49,103 nucleotides of DNA from contig NZ_JACARE010000007.1 of assembly GCF_013386765.1 (NCBI RefSeq), positions 69,508-118,610 on the forward strand, in the 5' to 3' direction. A program made the translations under genes and the position numbers. Of this stretch, positions 26,094 to 34,333 are shown piece by piece (the stretch's first letter is position 1; each line of letters opens with the position of its first letter). This DNA is from Pseudomonas yamanorum. Its GTDB lineage: Bacteria > Pseudomonadota > Gammaproteobacteria > Pseudomonadales > Pseudomonadaceae. Below the pieces are notes generated by a model. That model was not told the origin of the DNA. It did not search any database and saw nothing but the letters and a program-made list of their open reading frames with translations.

Positions 26094-26816
26094 TCACTCT
26101 GCGCGAGCAATCCACGAATACAACAACGTCTTGCGCTCCGTACTGTCATGGGTCCTTCTGCGATAACTCGCAAACGCCGGTGAGGTGCAATACGTACACA
26201 CCTCGCTCACCTCAACCTGCTCACGCTTGATCCCCGCCGCCTCCAGCAAGATCAGCGCATAACGGCTCAAATCAAACCACGCACTCAAGGCCTGCCTGGG
26301 TTCTGGCGGCTGAATCTCTGGTGCCAACAACGGCCCCGGCTGCTCGAGCGTCCACGGCGCATTCCCGTCCAGCCATAAGTGCCCCTGACTCGCCTGCAAC
26401 TGCGCCACAAACTCGCCGCTCACCTCATAACAACAAGGCTTGATCGACGGCCCGATCGCAATCCGCAACTGGTTCAGCGCCACGCCCTCGGCGGTAAACC
26501 GTTGCATGGCATTCGCGATGATCCCGCCTTGCAGCCCCTTCCAGCCGCCATGAATTGCCGCAACAAGATCCCCATTTTCCGAGGCGATCAGCAGCGGCAA
26601 ACAGTCGGCAGTGATCACCGCAATCGGCTGCGCATCCCGGCTGAAAACCCCGTCGGCTTCCACCGTGTTGGCCATCAGCTCCGGGCGCCATTCAATGGTC
26701 GTGGCGCTGTGCACCTGCTTGCAGATGAACACCGCGTCCGGCCGCAATGGATCGTCAATCGTACAAAACCCATGGTCGACGCCAACCAGGGCGCCGAGGT
26801 TATTTGCCTTGTGCAC
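26094..26816 (-). CDS. Laccase-domain protein, PgeF/YfiH family (polyphenol oxidase-type)
   Basis: A 240-residue protein of the YfiH/PgeF family, in which characterised members remove L-Ser-containing errors from peptidoglycan precursors or cleave purine nucleosides. Family landmarks are KQVHSATT, ITADCLPLLIA, IGPSIKPCCYEV and SYRRRTHD. The usual HAGWRG is HGGWKGL here. The N terminus (after the short HGFCT segment) is more compact than in the main PgeF. The start is GTG 26816 with GGAG a few bases upstream. I consider it a divergent paralogue rather than the housekeeping PgeF; exact activity is uncertain. Confidence 0.8.
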   Translation of the reverse strand: MHKANNLGALVGVDHGFCTIDDPLRPDAVFICKQVHSATTIEWRPELMANTVEADGVFSRDAQPIAVITADCLPLLIASENGDLVAAIHGGWKGLQGGIIANAMQRFTAEGVALNQLRIAIGPSIKPCCYEVSGEFVAQLQASQGHLWLDGNAPWTLEQPGPLLAPEIQPPEPRQALSAWFDLSRYALILLEAAGIKREQVEVSEVCTYCTSPAFASYRRRTHDSTERKTLLYSWIARAE

Positions 26817-26839
26817 GCGCAGCTCTCCAGTGAGTCACA

Positions 26840-28666
26840 TCAGTCCCCGAGGGCCTCGCCTTCACGACGCGGATCAGCCCCGCCGATCAACGATACCTTG
26901 CCCTGTGCATCACGCACCCGAACGATCGCCTGGGCGCCGCTGGTCATGTCGATTTCGCTCAGGGCGTGGCCCTTGTCCTTCAGCGCCTGCTTCAGCGGCG
27001 CACTGAATAACCCGGCTTCCAGCTCGGTAGGCCCGTTGCGGCTGCCGAAGTTGGGCAGGCCGACGGCGGCTTGCGGGTCGAGGTTCCAGTCGAGCATGGC
27101 CACCAGGGATTTGCTCACATATTCGATGATCTGCGAACCGCCCGGCGAACCCACCGTGGCCACCAGCTCGCCGCTCTGGCGATCAAACACCAGCGTCGGC
27201 GCCATGGACGAACGCGGACGCTTGCCCGGCTCGATGCGGTTGGCCACCGGCTGGCCGTTCTCTTCGGGGATGAACGAGAAGTCCGTCATCTGGTTGTTCA
27301 GCAAAAAGCCTTGGACCATCACATGGGAGCCGAATGCCGACTCCACGGTAGTGGTCATCGACACCGCGCCACCTACGTCATCCACCGCCACCACTTGCGA
27401 GGTGGAAATGCGCAGTGGCGAGCGATCCGGCGCGTAGGCCACCTGAATGCCGGCAGGCTTGCCCGGCTTGGCGACGCCCATGCTGCGCTCACCAATCAAT
27501 GCGGCACGGCCGGCCAGATAATCCGGCGCCACCAGCCCGGCCACCGGCACTGGCACGTAGTCGGAATCCGCCACGTACTGCGCGCGGTCGGCATAGGCCA
27601 GGCGGTCGGCCTCGGCGATCAGGTGCACCGCTTCGGGCACCGGCTCCCGGCCAGCCGGGGAGTCGTTCTTCACTGGCTTCAATAGCGCAAGCGTCATGCG
27701 CGGGTCACGGGCTTCCAGGGCCTGCAACGTGCCGAGGATCTGCGCGATGGCGATCCCACCCGACGATGGCGGCGGCATGCCGCAGACTTTCCAGCGCTTG
27801 TAGTCGGTGCACAGGGGCGCCCGCTCAACCGCGCTGTAGCCCTTGAGGTCGGTCAGCGTCAGGCTGCCGGCGTTGCTGTTGCCTTGCACCTTGCGGGCTA
27901 TTTCTTCGGCAATCGGGCCGTAGTACAGCGCGTCCGGCCCTTCCTTGGCGATGCGCTTGAACACGTTGGCCAACGCAGGATTCTTCAACAGCGTACCGGT
28001 GGCCTTGGGGCTGCCGTCGGCGTTCAGAAAGTACGCGGTCATTTCCGGCGAGCGGCTCATGTAACGGTCGGCGACGATCAGGCTGTGCAGGCGCGCCGAG
28101 ATCGGGAAGCCCTGTTCGGCCAGGCGAATGGCCGGCTCGAACAGCGTCGCCCATTGCAGGTGGCCGGTCTTTTTGTGGGCCATTTCCAGGGCGCGCAACA
28201 CGCCCGGCGTTGCCACCGAGCGCCCGCCAATCTGGGCCTGCGGGAACGACATCGGCGTGCCGTCGGCGTTGAGGAACAACCGCTCGGTAGCGCCCGCCGG
28301 TGCGGTTTCGCGACCGTCATAGGCCTGCACCTTTTTGCCGTCCCACAGCATGATAAACGCGCCGCCGCCGATCCCGGACGACTGCGGTTCCACCAGGGTC
28401 AGTACAGCCTGCATGGCAATCGCCGCGTCGATGGCCGAGCCGCCCTTGCGCAATATTTCGCGCCCGGCTTCGGCGGCCAGCGGGTTGGCGGCGGCGGCCA
28501 TATGGCGCTCCGCGTGGCGGGTGCTCATGTCGGTGCGATAGCCCGAGCCGAGTTCCGGGGCGGGCGGCAGTTCCGGCGCGGTGGCGCTGTGGCAGGCGGC
28601 GAGGGTGAGGGCAGTGGTAATCAGTGAGAGGGCGGTAAGGCGTTGACGGTGGAAAATCGAAAACAC
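26840..28666 (-). CDS. ggt: Gamma-glutamyltransferase
   Basis: A 608-residue Ntn-hydrolase precursor that removes or transfers the gamma-glutamyl group of glutathione in the periplasm. The N terminus is an export signal with lipobox LAAC (Cys25). GGT motifs include NPLAAEAGREIL, QSSGIGGGAF, MPPPSSGGIAI and SPGGSQII. Autocleavage should occur before Thr422 (RIS|TSQVVAVDD), matching the TTHYSVVD site of E. coli GGT. It is followed by the laccase-domain gene with 23 bases between; no functional tie is known. Confidence 0.9.
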   Translation of the reverse strand: MFSIFHRQRLTALSLITTALTLAACHSATAPELPPAPELGSGYRTDMSTRHAERHMAAAANPLAAEAGREILRKGGSAIDAAIAMQAVLTLVEPQSSGIGGGAFIMLWDGKKVQAYDGRETAPAGATERLFLNADGTPMSFPQAQIGGRSVATPGVLRALEMAHKKTGHLQWATLFEPAIRLAEQGFPISARLHSLIVADRYMSRSPEMTAYFLNADGSPKATGTLLKNPALANVFKRIAKEGPDALYYGPIAEEIARKVQGNSNAGSLTLTDLKGYSAVERAPLCTDYKRWKVCGMPPPSSGGIAIAQILGTLQALEARDPRMTLALLKPVKNDSPAGREPVPEAVHLIAEADRLAYADRAQYVADSDYVPVPVAGLVAPDYLAGRAALIGERSMGVAKPGKPAGIQVAYAPDRSPLRISTSQVVAVDDVGGAVSMTTTVESAFGSHVMVQGFLLNNQMTDFSFIPEENGQPVANRIEPGKRPRSSMAPTLVFDRQSGELVATVGSPGGSQIIEYVSKSLVAMLDWNLDPQAAVGLPNFGSRNGPTELEAGLFSAPLKQALKDKGHALSEIDMTSGAQAIVRVRDAQGKVSLIGGADPRREGEALGD

Positions 28667-28798
28667 GCGATGACTCCGTTCATTTGAGAATGATCTGTTG
28701 TCCGTGGGGTAAATGTACCTCAGTGCGCAAAAACGATCTTGGGCAAATCAGCCTGTGCGGGACAATGCTACCCGCTATCAAGACGGCTGCAGGTACAG

Positions 28799-28826
28799 GG
28801 AACCAATGCCTACAAATGGTCACTAG
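28799..28826 (+). promoter_or_regulatory. Hrp-box-like promoter (HrpL sigma)
   Basis: GGAACC (28799-28804), a 15-base spacer, then TCACTAG. The consensus for HrpL-dependent promoters is GGAACC-N15/16-CCACNNA; the -35 half is exact and the -10 half keeps CAC. It lies 33 bases upstream of the effector ATG (28859). Confidence 0.75.
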
Positions 28827-28858
28827 GGAGTTTTGAGCAGAAACTTCGAGAGGTTGCA

Positions 28859-31800
28859 ATGAATTCAGTACCAGAAGGCCTGGCCGGATCGTATCGTCAG
28901 GGTGTGGAGTCGCCGATAACGTCAGTCACCGAAGGCGCTTCTCAGGAAACGCCTGTAAAACAACCGCACAAAGGGCTTTCAGGCTGGTTCTCGAAAGCTC
29001 CGTCTCCCGAGCAACTGAGCCGCTACCAATCGTTGCAACCCACTTCGATGTTGTTCACGCCGACCCTCAAAGAGGGGAAAGTACAGGCGGATGGAACCCG
29101 TGAGGGCCAGGAGATTGCGCGCCATTTGAACCAGGCGAACAAGCAGTATGTCGCCGAGGATCATGGCGGTGCGGGCAAGCATGCATTGGGCTTCAAGGAT
29201 GAGCGGCACTACCGGTTTCAGATCCAGTCCACACCTGCTGCGGCGGCGGTGTTCAAAAGCAGCCGCCCCGAGGACCGGGCATCACCCCCCACGGGCAACA
29301 ACCCGGGCCGGGCCCTCATGGGGATTATCAGCCAGGTACACACCACCGTTGATGACCAGCAATATCGTCTGGAGGGCGGGCGCCTGTACCGTTTCGATCC
29401 AGCCATCACCACCTGGTTGCCTGACCCCGACACTCGCGCCTTGAGCCGTATCAGCCTGACCCGTGAGGGCCAGTTGCTCAAGGTGCCCCTGGGCATGGCA
29501 GACAGCAGCGTCGAGGGCAAGACCACGGTTTCCCTGAGCGATGCCCCGGGTGGCTCCATTCTGCACGCGGCAGGGACGAGGTTACGTGCGCTGGACGAGG
29601 CCGGTAACCCGCTGCAACTTACGCGTATCGGGTTGTCCGGCAATACCCTCCATGCAACCAATGCCCATGGCGAATTGTTGCAGGCCGATCTGCAACAGGC
29701 GCAGGGCGGCGTGCTGACGATGACCGTGCAACCGGTTGAGTCGTTGGAGCGGGCATTGAAGGGGGCGGTCAACGTCGAGGGATTTTTCCATGACGATGCG
29801 GGGCAGCTCAACACGCTGGTTCGGGATTCGCGCCAGCAACTGCACAGCGCACCCTTGGCCGGCAAGGACTCACTGAGCCCGCAATGGAACCTGAGTGATG
29901 TGCTGGTCAAGGGCATCGAAAAAGGGTTGCCGCAGCCGAGCTTGCAGGCATTGGCCGGGGCGGTCGATCTCGGGCAGCGCGGAAAGGTTGCACTGGATGA
30001 GGGCAATCTGCTGGTCTGGGACAGGGCGACGCAACGCTGGGAGCGCGATCCGCAGGTGGGCCTCCGGGGGCTGGAGCGAGGGCTGGATGGCCGTGGTTAT
30101 GTGCTGCAGGATGGGCAGTTGAAGGCGGTGGCGACCCAGCAAGCCCGGGAACCGATCCATGAAGGCGCGAGCCACGACTTGTCAGCGGTACCCAAACCTC
30201 GTACGCAAGTCACCCTTGACGAGGTCTTGGCAGGAAACAACCAGCAGAAAGTCACGGCGTTTGCCGTGGCTGACGCCAGGACGTATGTGACGGCCAATCA
30301 AGACCATCAGCTTCAGGTCAACCTGGGCGGTGTTTCCCGCCAGTTGACCCTGACCCCGCCCATCGCCGTGCAGGTGTTGGCACTGGATCAAGACGCAAAC
30401 CTCTACGCCCGAAGCAAAGACGGCGAGCTGTTCACCTTGAAGCGCGAGGATTGGCAGGAGCGCCCCGAGGCTGCCTTGAGCTGGAGCAAGGTCGAGCTGC
30501 CGAGGGGGCAGCGGCTGGACTCTCTGCGCATGGGCGCCGACAAGCACCTGGTGGGGGAGTGGGATAAGCGCTTCTTTCGCCTGGAGACATCCGCCGAGGG
30601 CACGATGACGTGGGGGCCGGTGCCATCGGCATCGTCCGCCCCTGGTCAGTCATTAACCGAGACCCTGGCAGGCGCCCAAATGCGCACCCAGTTTCCCGGT
30701 GGCGCACTGTCCGCCACCAGTAACGTGCTGGGTCAGACCACTGAAGGTGTTCCGCTCAAGCGCGGTTTTTTCGCAGGGGTGAACGCGCACTTTCATCCGT
30801 TGGACAGCCTCAAGGAAATGGGCAAGGGCATTCAGCATCACTTCACCGGTCGCCAGGGCCTGGAAAGCGTCTACACCGAAAACAAACACCTGCACGAGCA
30901 ACTCAAGGCGCTTTCCCAGGCCAGGCCGGTTCCCGGCGATATTCAGTCGCGCCTGGAAACCCTGAGCCAGTCGGGGCCGCGCGAGGCGTTGGCCAAGGCC
31001 ATCAGTGAAGCACTGGCCAAGGTGGAAAAAGACAGCAAGTCTGCGGCGCAACGCCTGGGGGATGCGCATGGGATAACGTTTGATCCGAAGCCCGGCTTGA
31101 GTCGGGCGAACATTCAATCTGAGTCGACGCTGCATCAACTGTACGAGGCGTTCAAACGGCTGTCGCCCTCCACACAGAAAGAGACCGCGGCGTTGCTGGC
31201 CAATTTCGAGGGGCAGGCCCTGTCGCTTGCGGCATGGGACCCAGGCCGCAAGCGCGACCTCAGTCATCCCTCGGCGATGATCGAAGGCGACCTGATTCAC
31301 CAGGCCAGCACCCTTAAGCAACTGACGGATTTGACGGTTGAGCTGGAGCGAGCCTCCGGTATGAGCTCGAGTGCCCTGGAAAGAATCAAGCAGTCCCTCG
31401 AATCCGTGATGAAGGACTATGAGCAAAGCCTGGTGCACAAGCTGTCCGGTCAGAACGTCGCCAGCTATGACCAGGCCGAGACGCTCTACAAAAACTTCAA
31501 GCTGCTGGCGAAGGACCTCGGAACCCCCGGATCGGCCCTGCATTGGCACCTCTCGCGGTTGTTGGGGCTGCCTGCCGATGGGAGCCTCAAGGAGGCGATG
31601 ACGCAAGAGATCCAGCAGATGGGGAGCGGCCAGACGTTGTCACCAAGCCGCACCAAGGGCAAAAACCTGGGGGCCATGGTGACCGGAATAAAACCGGTGG
31701 CGCCGCTGGAGTTTTTTGTCGGCGTGTCCAAGTCCCATTCCAACGGTGTCAGCATCAGTCGTACCGACAAAGGCGCCAAGTTAGAAATCAGCATGGATGA

Positions 31801-33226
31801 CACCCGTCGGTTGGCCGCCTCGGTGGCCTCCGGGTTGACCCTTGGCAAAGGCCCAGAAGTCGTGGGCCACGGCCTGCGGGTAGCGGCGGAAATGACCGCG
31901 GCGCTGGCCAATACCAAAGGGTCGAGTATCGGTTTCGACGTGAAAGAAGCTGACTTTCCCAAGATGATGTCGATCCTGATGGGAGAGCAGGGCAACGTCT
32001 TTGACCTGCTGCAGTTGGGTGAGGCTCACGCCGTGGGTGAGAGCTCGAAAACCAACGTTGACCTCAGCCTGGATGCGCTTGCGCAATTGCGTTTGCTCTA
32101 CCACCCGCAGGAAGATGTTCCCGAGGTGGCCTCGGTGCTTCGAGCCGGCGTGGGGCTGGTGGGTAACCTCAATCTGGCCCACTTTGACCAAAGCCAGTCA
32201 ACCAGTCGTAGCGCCGCGGGTACAAGCCAGGGTGGCGCAACCAATGCACAACTCCTGCGCCAGGGCGGTGTGGGTGTCAACCTCGGCCCGCTGAATGCGG
32301 TGGGGCTGGGCATGCCGGGAGGCCCTGGCCATGGCGCAGCAGTGTTCGCACTGCCGGAGGTGTCGGTCATGGTGAAGTTTGATCGCGGGCAATCCCGGGG
32401 TTTCAGCTTTTCCTTCAAGCGGCCAGAGCCTGTGGCTCAGTCAGCGATCGACAGCCTTGTCAGTGACCTTTCTCGCTACGCTCCCGGATTCAAAGGCGAC
32501 CTTGGCGCCCTGAAGCTGGAGGGCAAACCGGTGGCAGAACAACTGGCCACGCTGCAACGGTTTCTGGAAACGCATCCCGCGACCGCAACGAAACCCGAGG
32601 CTTACCACACACTCAACGACTCACTGGATAAGCTCGTTCACCAGCAGAATCTGGTAGAGAAGGGGCTTCGCCAATTGGTGTCGGTGACGGCGTCTGCCAC
32701 TTACGTCGGTTTGCGTGATGATGGACAGCATGCCTGGTTGAACGATGTTGCACCGGCCAACAAAGCTGACATTGTGCAGTGGCTCAAGGATGACCCACAG
32801 TTTGCCCAGGTGCTGGACCAGTTGCAGAACGGCGAAGGGACCTCGGTGGGCATCGGCCTGGAACTCAAGCCGGATGTGGTGCGCGCCGTCGAGCGCAAAA
32901 TCCTCGACGGTGAAAGCCCGGAGTCGCTGATCAAAGAGGCCTTGGGCAAGCGTGAAAACCTGCGCATCAAAACCATGAGCCTCAGTTATACCGCGAGCCA
33001 GTCCCATGCGATGTCGATACCCTCAATGACCAATATCGGCTTTTCGAGCAACGCCGCACTGAGCCATACCCATAAACGCGTCAATGCCGAACTGGAGTAC
33101 GGTGCCGACGCGGACAAACCCCTGAGAATGAAGTTGAACGATACGCTGGGCAGCCCGCCGCCCGCTGAGTTGACCCTTGATCTGGCGGATCAGCGAGTCC
33201 GGACACCTCGCCCTCCAATGCCCTGA
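28859..33226 (+). CDS. ropE: AvrE/RopE-family type III effector
   Basis: A 1455-residue protein of the AvrE/DspE/RopE superfamily of water-soaking type III effectors. The N-terminal ~130 residues are polar and low in structure, as expected for secretion. A long beta-rich part with recurring W-x-R-D/LxxL blades (for example TTWLPDPDTRALS, RATQRWERDPQVGL, LFTLKREDWQERPE) follows to about residue 610; AvrE proteins fold into a beta-propeller here. A helical mid-region (630-970) and a C-terminal domain with glycine-rich repeats follow. AvrE and DspE are usually about 1800 residues, so this is a shorter member. I chose ATG 28859, preceded by GAGAGG, because the frame opening (TTG 28739) runs through the Hrp box. 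No chaperone gene or secretion genes are nearby. Confidence 0.85.
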   Translation: MNSVPEGLAGSYRQGVESPITSVTEGASQETPVKQPHKGLSGWFSKAPSPEQLSRYQSLQPTSMLFTPTLKEGKVQADGTREGQEIARHLNQANKQYVAEDHGGAGKHALGFKDERHYRFQIQSTPAAAAVFKSSRPEDRASPPTGNNPGRALMGIISQVHTTVDDQQYRLEGGRLYRFDPAITTWLPDPDTRALSRISLTREGQLLKVPLGMADSSVEGKTTVSLSDAPGGSILHAAGTRLRALDEAGNPLQLTRIGLSGNTLHATNAHGELLQADLQQAQGGVLTMTVQPVESLERALKGAVNVEGFFHDDAGQLNTLVRDSRQQLHSAPLAGKDSLSPQWNLSDVLVKGIEKGLPQPSLQALAGAVDLGQRGKVALDEGNLLVWDRATQRWERDPQVGLRGLERGLDGRGYVLQDGQLKAVATQQAREPIHEGASHDLSAVPKPRTQVTLDEVLAGNNQQKVTAFAVADARTYVTANQDHQLQVNLGGVSRQLTLTPPIAVQVLALDQDANLYARSKDGELFTLKREDWQERPEAALSWSKVELPRGQRLDSLRMGADKHLVGEWDKRFFRLETSAEGTMTWGPVPSASSAPGQSLTETLAGAQMRTQFPGGALSATSNVLGQTTEGVPLKRGFFAGVNAHFHPLDSLKEMGKGIQHHFTGRQGLESVYTENKHLHEQLKALSQARPVPGDIQSRLETLSQSGPREALAKAISEALAKVEKDSKSAAQRLGDAHGITFDPKPGLSRANIQSESTLHQLYEAFKRLSPSTQKETAALLANFEGQALSLAAWDPGRKRDLSHPSAMIEGDLIHQASTLKQLTDLTVELERASGMSSSALERIKQSLESVMKDYEQSLVHKLSGQNVASYDQAETLYKNFKLLAKDLGTPGSALHWHLSRLLGLPADGSLKEAMTQEIQQMGSGQTLSPSRTKGKNLGAMVTGIKPVAPLEFFVGVSKSHSNGVSISRTDKGAKLEISMDDTRRLAASVASGLTLGKGPEVVGHGLRVAAEMTAALANTKGSSIGFDVKEADFPKMMSILMGEQGNVFDLLQLGEAHAVGESSKTNVDLSLDALAQLRLLYHPQEDVPEVASVLRAGVGLVGNLNLAHFDQSQSTSRSAAGTSQGGATNAQLLRQGGVGVNLGPLNAVGLGMPGGPGHGAAVFALPEVSVMVKFDRGQSRGFSFSFKRPEPVAQSAIDSLVSDLSRYAPGFKGDLGALKLEGKPVAEQLATLQRFLETHPATATKPEAYHTLNDSLDKLVHQQNLVEKGLRQLVSVTASATYVGLRDDGQHAWLNDVAPANKADIVQWLKDDPQFAQVLDQLQNGEGTSVGIGLELKPDVVRAVERKILDGESPESLIKEALGKRENLRIKTMSLSYTASQSHAMSIPSMTNIGFSSNAALSHTHKRVNAELEYGADADKPLRMKLNDTLGSPPPAELTLDLADQRVRTPRPPMP

Positions 33227-33232
33227 CCAGAT

Positions 33233-33287
33233 CATTCCCACGCTCTGCGTGGGAATGCAACCAGGGATGCTCCGCGTCCCTGGTTGC
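33233..33287. repeat. Tandem hairpins after the effector gene
   Basis: Two adjacent stem-loops: cattcccacgc-TCT-gcgtgggaatg (33233-33257) and gcaaccaggga-tgctccgcg-tccctggttgc (33257-33287). The first stem is a repeat type I recall as common between genes in fluorescent pseudomonads. It follows the effector stop by few bases and may act as a transcription barrier, though no T-run follows directly. Confidence 0.75.
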
Positions 33288-33346
33288 ACTGAATTTGGTT
33301 GTGCGGTACAACTATCTGCCTCTTCGTTCGGGTAAAAAGGTGTCCC

Positions 33347-34291
33347 GTGAACCGTTCTACGCCAGACCTTATTGATCAGATCCGCTGCGCCACGCGCCTG
33401 ATGGTGCGAGAGCTGGGCTTCATGCAGCCGAAGTTGGCGGCCAGCAGCTACCCGCCTTCCTCCGTTCACACCCTGGTTGAAATCGGCGAGCGCGGCGCGC
33501 TGACGGCGGCGGAACTGGTCACGTTGCTGGGGCTGGAAAAGTCGTCCGTGAGCCGCATGGTGCGCAAGCTGATCGAGGCGGGCGAACTGGAAGAGTTTGC
33601 CCACGAGGACGATGCCCGCTCGAAAAAACTGCGGCTCACCGCGCGAGGCCGCAAGACGTTGGGCGACATCGAGACGTTTGCCCGGCGGCAGGTGGGCGAG
33701 GCGATTGCCGACCTGTCCAGCGAACAGCAACAGGCTGTCAGCCGTGGCCTGGACCAATACGCCGGCGCCTTGCAAACCCAGCGCACCGGCACCCGGCAAC
33801 CCCGGCACTACCGCATTGCCCGTGGCTACCGCCCGGGCGTGATCGGACGTATCGCGCAGATGCACGCCGAGTACTACGCCCAGCACGCTAACTTTGGCCA
33901 GCCGTTTGAAAGCCTGGTGGCGGCGGACATGGCCGAGTTGATGGGGCGCTTATCCAACCCGCGTAACGAAGTGTGGACGGTGCTGGACGGGGCACAGATC
34001 GTCGGCTCGATCGCCATTGATGGCGAGGGCGAAAACGGCGAGGCGATCCTGCGCTGCTTCATCCTCGACCCGTCGGCCCATGGCCAGGGCTTGGGCAAGC
34101 AGTTGTTGAAAGAGGCAGTGGATTTCTGTGATGAACACCGTTTTCCGGCGGTGCGGTTGTGGACATTCAAGGGCCTGGACGTGGCGCGCAAGCTGTATGA
34201 AAACGCGGGCTTTGTGCTGGCGTCCGAGCAGGAAGGGCAGCAGTGGGGCAAGGCGGTGGTGGAGCAGTGTTTTGTGCGGCGTGGTATTTGA
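33347..34291 (+). CDS. MarR-type regulator fused to a GNAT acetyltransferase
   Basis: A 314-residue two-domain protein. Residues 1-~145 form a MarR winged helix (HTLVEIGERGALTAAELVTL, KSSVSRMVRKLIEAGELEE, then EDDARSKKLRLTARG). Residues ~160-314 form a GNAT domain with acetyl-CoA loop HGQGLGKQLL. Fusions of this type are widespread; known cases are not tied to one substrate. I chose GTG 33347 with AAGG six bases upstream. It is separated from the effector gene by tandem hairpins and is unlikely to be cotranscribed with it. Confidence 0.88.
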   Translation: MNRSTPDLIDQIRCATRLMVRELGFMQPKLAASSYPPSSVHTLVEIGERGALTAAELVTLLGLEKSSVSRMVRKLIEAGELEEFAHEDDARSKKLRLTARGRKTLGDIETFARRQVGEAIADLSSEQQQAVSRGLDQYAGALQTQRTGTRQPRHYRIARGYRPGVIGRIAQMHAEYYAQHANFGQPFESLVAADMAELMGRLSNPRNEVWTVLDGAQIVGSIAIDGEGENGEAILRCFILDPSAHGQGLGKQLLKEAVDFCDEHRFPAVRLWTFKGLDVARKLYENAGFVLASEQEGQQWGKAVVEQCFVRRGI

Positions 34292-34296
34292 CGCAA

Positions 34297-34321
34297 CAGC
34301 GCCCCACGTCACGGGGCGCTG
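34297..34321. terminator. Hairpin between convergent genes
   Basis: Perfect 9-bp stem cagcgcccc ... ggggcgctg with a 7-base loop between the MarR-GNAT stop codon and the receptor stop codon. It is well placed as a shared terminator, but neither side has a long T-run. Confidence 0.6.
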
Positions 34322-34333
34322 CGGTTTGGCCGG

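Noticed and set aside
28739..28858. Longer start (TTG) for the effector gene
   Set aside because: It would place the Hrp box inside the coding region, has no ribosome site, and adds residues unlike an effector N terminus.
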